A stretch of 64,000 nucleotides of DNA from Verrucomicrobiota bacterium (GTDB taxonomy: Bacteria > Verrucomicrobiota > Verrucomicrobiia > Limisphaerales > UBA11320). The DNA lies in the NCBI GenBank assembly GCA_016199985.1, contig JACQFQ010000030.1:1-64000 (forward strand), given 5' to 3'. Position numbers and translations under genes: made by a program. Below, in pieces: positions 59,147 to 64,000 of the stretch (position 1 is the stretch's first letter; each line of letters starts with the position of its first letter). Below the pieces are notes generated by a model that worked only from the letters and a program-made list of their open reading frames with translations, was not told the origin of the DNA and searched no databases.

Positions 59147-60880
59147 TCAAACCATTCTTCGCCACTCAGGCATCCCTTCTTGCATCTGATGCGTAGCCAG
59201 ACGCGGATTGAAGGAATTTGGATCGAAAGGGCCGCGCCAATCCAGCATTTGTTGATGCTCCTCATGATTCGGATCGGCCAGTGCCTCGATGTAGTCTGAG
59301 TATCCCTCAATTCCGCCGACATCCTCGGGCGGGCAGGCCCGCTCCCCTTCCAGGCATTGCGGATATTCCACGCTTGGTTGCGAGGGCGGGGAGCCCTCGA
59401 AGAGCACATCATGCACCCAGCCGTCGCCGAAATCGTAATGATATTCCAAGACGAGACCCGGGCCCTCGGCTGGCAACATCGCGCTCATCAGTGTCTGCGT
59501 GGAATCAATGCCAGAATACGGCTCAAAGTCGTCATCGAGCAATTCAGGATCGCCGCAGCGCTGTCCCTGAATGAAAAAGTGGTGCAGGTGCGAGTTGGTC
59601 CACCCCATTGCTGTCTGAAGGTGCTCGTGGAGTTTATCCATCGTGTCGTCCAACACTTGGATGCGCCGCCAAATTGCCGGTTCAGTTCCTCGCAGTGTGA
59701 CTTTGAACTGGAATAGACGACGGGAGCTCGATGTCGAAATCCCCTCTTGAACGGCCGCCGCCGCGCGATCCGCCGGGACGTAGGGAATCAACCCCTGCCT
59801 GAACGCGGCGCGCTGCATCGCCACAGGTTGTTTACGGATATCGATCATGAAGCCATTCGGATCTTGGAGTGTCCAGATAATCGGGTTGCTCTCCCACCGG
59901 CTCGGGAGCGTCCAGCGGTGATCGAACTGGCGGACCTTCAGCCATTGGCGAATCGCCTTGGCCTTGCCCTGCCCCGTGCTCTCCGCAACTCCGAAAGCGC
60001 GATCGATCATCGGCAAACTCATATGCGGAGACTGCGAACGGTCGTCGAGAAAATTCACCCAACCGATGGTGCGAATAATGCCACAAGCCCATGTTTCCAG
60101 CCTGCCGCTGAGCAGGGGGGAGGGGCGTTTGGCAGCCAGGTTCTCCGCCAGCTTCCTGCACAGCTCGGCGTACTCCCTGGTGAGGTGCGTTTCGCAGAAG
60201 GCATCCGTCATGGCAACGACCTGAGTCAGAATCTCACGAGCCGTTGGGACTGGGCGTCGCGCCGTGCGGTTGATCTTTGGCATTGGAGACTTGCCGGGCG
60301 GCTTGCCAGTCGGAGCTGCGGGCAATACGGGCAAAGAGGTGACGAAGCGGTTGTTTGCCTTGACGGCGCGGAAGGCCTGCTCAAAGCCGCGCCGGGAACC
60401 GGGACCAAAGGTGACGTTGAACCTGCTGACGATTCCGGCATAAGTGATTCTGCCCCGGAACGGTAGAAGCACTATCTCGATCATCGCCGGCAGCGGTTGC
60501 CCGATCACCCGTTCGATCGGGTCAACCAAACCCGTGACCCCGTAAGCGGCCGAGGTCCCATCGCAGGGGAGAAGAATCAAGTGCTTTTTCAGCTGCCGCA
60601 GCGCAATGAACCGTCCAAACACGAGGTGCCGCCAGGTCGATACCACCTCTAATTCTGTCTGCGACAATCCCGCGGGATTGGCGGCGATAAACGCTTCGAC
60701 CAAGTCGACATGCCCGAGAAATGCCCGCTCGACCTGCTGCTGTTTTCCGGCAGGAAGCGTGGCGTACACCAGCAGCGTCGATGCGTCACCTTCGACGAGT
60801 TTGAGCTGTTCGATGACAAATTGCATCAAGGCGCAATGCAACTTGAAAACCAATTCGGCCTCTTTGCGAGGGAGCAACAT
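59147..60880 (-). CDS. Multi-domain plasmid pRiA4b ORF-3-like protein
   Basis: About 577 residues from the ATG at 60880 (an ATG at 60961 is possible). Residues about 1-190 are an unrecognised helical region, about 230-385 a DUF6398-like module (AREILTQVVAMTDAFCETHL), and about 395-560 the PRiA4_ORF3 domain (LFQFKVTLRGTEPAIWRRIQ, MGWTNSHLHHFFI, YHYDFGDGWVHDV). The pRiA4b module occurs in many mobile and host loci without known activity. It adjoins the provirus but lies outside the repeats. Confidence 0.75.
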   Translation of the reverse strand: MLLPRKEAELVFKLHCALMQFVIEQLKLVEGDASTLLVYATLPAGKQQQVERAFLGHVDLVEAFIAANPAGLSQTELEVVSTWRHLVFGRFIALRQLKKHLILLPCDGTSAAYGVTGLVDPIERVIGQPLPAMIEIVLLPFRGRITYAGIVSRFNVTFGPGSRRGFEQAFRAVKANNRFVTSLPVLPAAPTGKPPGKSPMPKINRTARRPVPTAREILTQVVAMTDAFCETHLTREYAELCRKLAENLAAKRPSPLLSGRLETWACGIIRTIGWVNFLDDRSQSPHMSLPMIDRAFGVAESTGQGKAKAIRQWLKVRQFDHRWTLPSRWESNPIIWTLQDPNGFMIDIRKQPVAMQRAAFRQGLIPYVPADRAAAAVQEGISTSSSRRLFQFKVTLRGTEPAIWRRIQVLDDTMDKLHEHLQTAMGWTNSHLHHFFIQGQRCGDPELLDDDFEPYSGIDSTQTLMSAMLPAEGPGLVLEYHYDFGDGWVHDVLFEGSPPSQPSVEYPQCLEGERACPPEDVGGIEGYSDYIEALADPNHEEHQQMLDWRGPFDPNSFNPRLATHQMQEGMPEWRRMV

Positions 60881-61059
60881 CGGTGTCCAATCCCACAGGA
60901 TGCGCGCGACCGTTGTCAACCAGGATCGAATCGCTCGCGCACAGGCAAGGATCCCACGCATCTTGTCCTCATCCCCGTTCAGCGACGCCCTTTCCGTTTG
61001 CCCACCATGTTCCGGTATTGCATGCTCGCCCCGCGATTTGATCGCGCTCTTTTCTTTTT

Positions 61060-61887
61060 ATGGACACGCAACAGCTCGAAAACACAAAGCAGTTTATCAT
61101 CAACCACGCCATCACCTACGGACCCAAGGTCTTTGTCGCCATCCTCTTTCTCATCGTCGGCTCCGTCGTCGCCGGGTGGGTGTGCGGCGCGTTCGGAAGC
61201 TGGCTCGATAAACGCCAGACGGAGCCCCCGATCCGAATGCTGCTCCTCCGCCTGACACGGCTGCTGGTCTTCGCCTTCTTCTTCATCATGGCGCTCCAGA
61301 ACCTCGGGGTCGAACTGGTGCCGCTCATCGCCGGACTCGGCGTCGCCGGCGTCGGCATCGGACTCGCCCTCCAAGGGGTCCTCCAGAACCTCGTCGCGGG
61401 CCTGGTCATCATCTTCACCAAACCGTTCCGCGTCGGCGAATTCATCGAGATCCTCCATGTGAACGGAGAGGTCACGAGCGTCGAGATCTTCTCCACCACC
61501 CTCCGACACGCCGATCTGTCCCGCATCGTCATCCCCAACCGCAAGATCGTCGGCGAGGTTCTCCACAACTATGGCAAGATTCGACAGCTCGACCTCGCCG
61601 TCGGCATCGCGATGGACACCGACATCAGCCGCGCCCTGGCTCTCGCCCGCCAGATCACTTCGGTGAATGCCCGGGTGTTGAAGGAGATGGATCCCTTCAT
61701 CGCGGTGAGCCAGCTGGCCGACTCGTCCATCTGCATCGCTGTGAAGCCCTGGGTGAAGCTGCCGGATTACGGGCCCGCGGGCGGCGAGCTGTATCAGTCG
61801 CTGATCGACGGTTTCCGATCGGCCGGCATCCGCATCCCTCCACCCCAGCGCGAGGTGCGCGTGATCCAACAGACCGCCGCCGCTTGA
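61060..61887 (+). CDS. MscS-family mechanosensitive channel
   Basis: 275 residues. Three membrane segments, with a TM3-type Gly/Ala helix (LIAGLGVAGVGIGLALQGVL) and the family signature after it (KPFRVGEFIEI, LRHADLSRIVIPNRKIVGEV). Small-conductance channel opened by membrane tension to relieve osmotic downshock. Followed 5 bp later by an exported unknown. Confidence 0.9.
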   Translation: MDTQQLENTKQFIINHAITYGPKVFVAILFLIVGSVVAGWVCGAFGSWLDKRQTEPPIRMLLLRLTRLLVFAFFFIMALQNLGVELVPLIAGLGVAGVGIGLALQGVLQNLVAGLVIIFTKPFRVGEFIEILHVNGEVTSVEIFSTTLRHADLSRIVIPNRKIVGEVLHNYGKIRQLDLAVGIAMDTDISRALALARQITSVNARVLKEMDPFIAVSQLADSSICIAVKPWVKLPDYGPAGGELYQSLIDGFRSAGIRIPPPQREVRVIQQTAAA

Positions 61888-61892
61888 TCGCC

Positions 61893-62804
61893 ATGCGCGC
61901 GGGGGCAGCCAGTCTTCGTGCGCTTTGCCTCGCCGTCCTGCTTCCGCTGAATCCCGCGCGATCGGCCGCCGCCGCGGCCGCCGATCGCGCGGGCCCCGAA
62001 GTCGCGTTCAAAGTCATCACCGTCTATGAGCGCGCGACCGGTTCCAACCGATTCGATCTGTTTGTTCCGTCCACCCGGGACGAGGCTTCACCCCAGCTCG
62101 CGACGACGCGTCCCGTGTGCCGGGCCCTCTTGACCTCCGATTGGCCCGCGGGGCCTGTTCCTCTCTTCTGGGTGGAACTCGCGCGCGGCTTCGAGCTCCG
62201 ACGTCGGCCTCTCAAAGGCCAGGAGAATTTCACCGCTCCCCTGTTCCACGCGATCGCTCCCGCCAACGACCTCCTCGCTCCGCAGATCGCGGGCCTTTGG
62301 AGCGTCACCGCGACCAACGCGCAGCGCGTGCGTCACATGCCGCCTATGGAGCTGGGATGGGATGGGGAAAGGATCTTCGGCCGCTTCGATCAGAATACCG
62401 ACTACCGCTTTGCCTACCTGACCGGAGGCGCGCTGCGCTCAAACGTCGTGCAGATCTCGGTGGAATACATCAATGACAAGTATTGGCTCGAAGGAACGTG
62501 GCGCCCCGGGCGGATGGACGGCCGTTTTTCGCGGCTCGACGGAGACGATGCCGGCGTCTGGAACGCGACGCGTCGCCCCCGCGATTCGGCGCCGCACGTC
62601 GCGGGCCGGCTTCGCCCGCTCTTCGTCTGGACCCGTGCTTCCGATGGCGCTCAGCGATACGCTCTGGAGGGATTTCAAGAGCCCGGATGGACAAGAGCCG
62701 TCGCGCCGCTCTGCCAGGCTTGGGAAGTTGAACCGCAACGTACGCAACGTACGCGACGGGGGACTGGACAGGAGGAGCCTGCCTGGATCAAACCTTCCCA
62801 ATGA
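61893..62804 (+). CDS. Exported protein, unknown
   Basis: 303 residues from the ATG at 61893 (a TTG at 61884 overlaps the MscS stop). Signal peptide (ASLRALCLAVLLPLNPARSA), then a beta-rich body (VELARGFELRRRPLKGQENF). The last 35 residues run into an interspersed repeat beginning at 62712, so the original C-terminus may have been replaced. No family recognised. Confidence 0.55.
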   Translation: MRAGAASLRALCLAVLLPLNPARSAAAAAADRAGPEVAFKVITVYERATGSNRFDLFVPSTRDEASPQLATTRPVCRALLTSDWPAGPVPLFWVELARGFELRRRPLKGQENFTAPLFHAIAPANDLLAPQIAGLWSVTATNAQRVRHMPPMELGWDGERIFGRFDQNTDYRFAYLTGGALRSNVVQISVEYINDKYWLEGTWRPGRMDGRFSRLDGDDAGVWNATRRPRDSAPHVAGRLRPLFVWTRASDGAQRYALEGFQEPGWTRAVAPLCQAWEVEPQRTQRTRRGTGQEEPAWIKPSQ

Positions 62805-62990
62805 TCAAAGGGGAGATATCGAGGATGTTGCCACGCATGTAACGCGAGCCCCATGGGCATGAGTGACGAAACCCCCTGTCTTCGTTGCGTCCGTTGCGGT
62901 GTTATCTCCCCGTCCCCTTGTTACGTGCCAGGCTTGGGAAGTTGAACCGCGACGGACGCAACGGGGGGCTGGACGGGAGGAGCCTGCCTC
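62712..62990 (+). repeat. Two copies of an interspersed repeat with inverted-repeat arms
   Basis: About 60 bp at 62712-62782 and 62928-62990 share GCCAGGCTTGGGAAGTTGAA and a following GGACGCAACGGGG-like tract. Between them TTGCGTCCGTTGCGGT (62885-62900) is the near-perfect reverse complement of ACCGCGACGGACGCAA (62946-62961), so the second copy can fold as a hairpin. Part of the repeat (GTTGCGGTG-TATCTCCCC) recurs near 44,980. It covers the C-terminus of the upstream gene and the non-coding stretch up to 63055. Confidence 0.6.
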
Positions 62991-63055
62991 ATCGCGTTGT
63001 GCTAGGAAGCCAAACTCCCGCCTAGAAATCACGAAATCGATTGTTGGGCGGATCT

Positions 63056-64000
63056 TCAATCCAACGTCTGCCGATATCGCTTCAGGGCGAGCGTCATGGC
63101 CAGCGTCATGAAGAGCAGGATCGGCCAGAGCTTCGGCGCGATTTCCGTCAGGCCGTTCCCTTTTAGCAGAATGCCGCGAACGATTCTGAGAAAATGCGTG
63201 AGCGGCAGACAGGATCCAACCCACTGCGCCCACTCGGGCATTCCGCGGAAGGGGAACATGAATCCCGAGAGCAGGATCGAGGGCAGGAAGAAGAAGAAGG
63301 CCATCTGCACCGCTTGCAGCTGATTCCTCGCGAGCGTGGAGAACGTGATTCCGACGGCGAGATTCGAGGCGATGAAGAGGAGCGCAACGGCGTACACCAG
63401 CGCGAGGCTTCCCACCATGGGCACATCGAAAATGAAGCGCGCGGCGAGAAGGATGAGGGTCAACTGGACATAGCCCACGAGAATGTAGGGAAGAATCTTG
63501 CCGGTCATCACCTCGAGCGGCCTCGCGGGCGTCGCCAGAAGGTTCTCCATCGTGCCGCGCTCCCGTTCCCGGGTGATCGCCAGCGCCGTGATGATGATCA
63601 TGGTCATCGTCAGCACGACGCCCATGAGCCCGGGAACGACGTTGTACTGGGTGATGTTCTCGGGATTGTATCGCGCGTGGACTTGCAGGCGGATCGGAGC
63701 GCGACCCGCGCGAAGCTTCTCGAGCGGGCCGGTGAGATCGCGATCAAGCGCGTTCTGCGCGATGTTCTGGAGCGCGGCGATGGCCGGCCCTGTCGCGGAG
63801 GGATCGGTCGCGTCCGCCTCGACCAGAATCGACGGCTGTTCGCCGCGCAGGAGCCGTCGCGAGAAATCTTCGGGAATGTTCACGACGAATTGCGCGTCGC
63901 CGAGCTCCAGCGCCCGAGCCGCCTCGGCCTGCGTGGGAAACTCGCGCGTGAAGGCGAAGTACTCGGTGTGGCGCATCGCGGCGATGAAGCTTCGCGTGAA
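63056..64000 (-). CDS. ABC-2 type transporter permease, partial
   Basis: The frame is open past the window edge (the ATG at 63976 is internal; eight further codons are open). It has a periplasmic loop (DAQFVVNIPEDFSRRLLRGE, with QPSILVEADATDP), then five or six hydrophobic segments (YNVVPGLMGVVLTMTMIIIT, TRERERGTMENLLATPARPL) and a C-terminal KRYRQTLD. This is a YhhJ/YbhR-type permease for export of a drug or envelope component. The ATPase is expected outside the window. Confidence 0.85.
   Translation of the reverse strand, partial: FTRSFIAAMRHTEYFAFTREFPTQAEAARALELGDAQFVVNIPEDFSRRLLRGEQPSILVEADATDPSATGPAIAALQNIAQNALDRDLTGPLEKLRAGRAPIRLQVHARYNPENITQYNVVPGLMGVVLTMTMIIITALAITRERERGTMENLLATPARPLEVMTGKILPYILVGYVQLTLILLAARFIFDVPMVGSLALVYAVALLFIASNLAVGITFSTLARNQLQAVQMAFFFFLPSILLSGFMFPFRGMPEWAQWVGSCLPLTHFLRIVRGILLKGNGLTEIAPKLWPILLFMTLAMTLALKRYRQTLD

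Overview
The window is a piece of a GC-rich bacterial chromosome that most resembles the Verrucomicrobiota or the wider PVC group. This placement is an inference from gene content: a Tat-exported DUF1501 protein, DUF4331 with HupE-like and TPR proteins, tandem DUF47-Pit genes, a secreted cytochrome c/sugar-dehydrogenase fusion, and a PVC-style tyrosine recombinase. Several host start codons lack a recognisable Shine-Dalgarno sequence, so starts were set by family alignment and signal peptides.

Host part, left (1-46.7 kb). In order: a truncated ISAs1-type transposase; a cytochrome c/glucose-sorbosone dehydrogenase-like protein; a TetR-EmrA-EmrB-type efflux locus with two matching operators; a minus-strand oxidoreductase cluster (old yellow enzyme-like, DapA-like, GMC flavoprotein, its small subunit, aldehyde dehydrogenase); a PQQ-propeller protein; decayed VOC and LysR fragments; DUF1501; patatin; photolyase; TPR; aminotransferase. 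Then come a DUF4331-TPR-HupE-creatininase-MFS run, a divergent ECF sigma/RskA-ChrR-like anti-sigma pair, dnaN, cysteine desulfurase, a YedY-like oxidoreductase, a signalling block (HDOD, CheX, REC-pseudoREC-STAS, TPR, NtrC-type regulator), a sialidase-like protein, a DUF47-DUF47-Pit phosphate locus behind a five-unit Pho-box-like array, and a Sel1/trypsin-like protease.

Mobile part (46,704-58,632). An 11.9 kb element sits in the 3' end of a tRNA-Leu(CAG) gene, bounded by identical 23-bp direct repeats. It has a divergent RHH-like repressor with an operator array, an early operon of tightly overlapping small genes ending in a replication-initiator-like gene with internal iterons, two strong hairpins, and a late operon. 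The late operon holds an AT-hook-like protein, a compact FtsK/HerA-like packaging ATPase, a 371-residue candidate double-jelly-roll major capsid protein, three further beta-rich proteins, and eight tiny single-membrane-segment proteins. A minus-strand operon of tyrosine integrase, Phd-like protein and two unknowns closes it. The best reading is an apparently intact provirus of a tailless, membrane-containing icosahedral virus of the PRD1/PM2 type; capsid fold and viability are inferred.

Host part, right (58.7-64 kb). A multi-domain pRiA4b ORF-3-like protein, an MscS channel with a downstream exported unknown, an interspersed repeat family, and a partial ABC-2 permease cut by the window edge.
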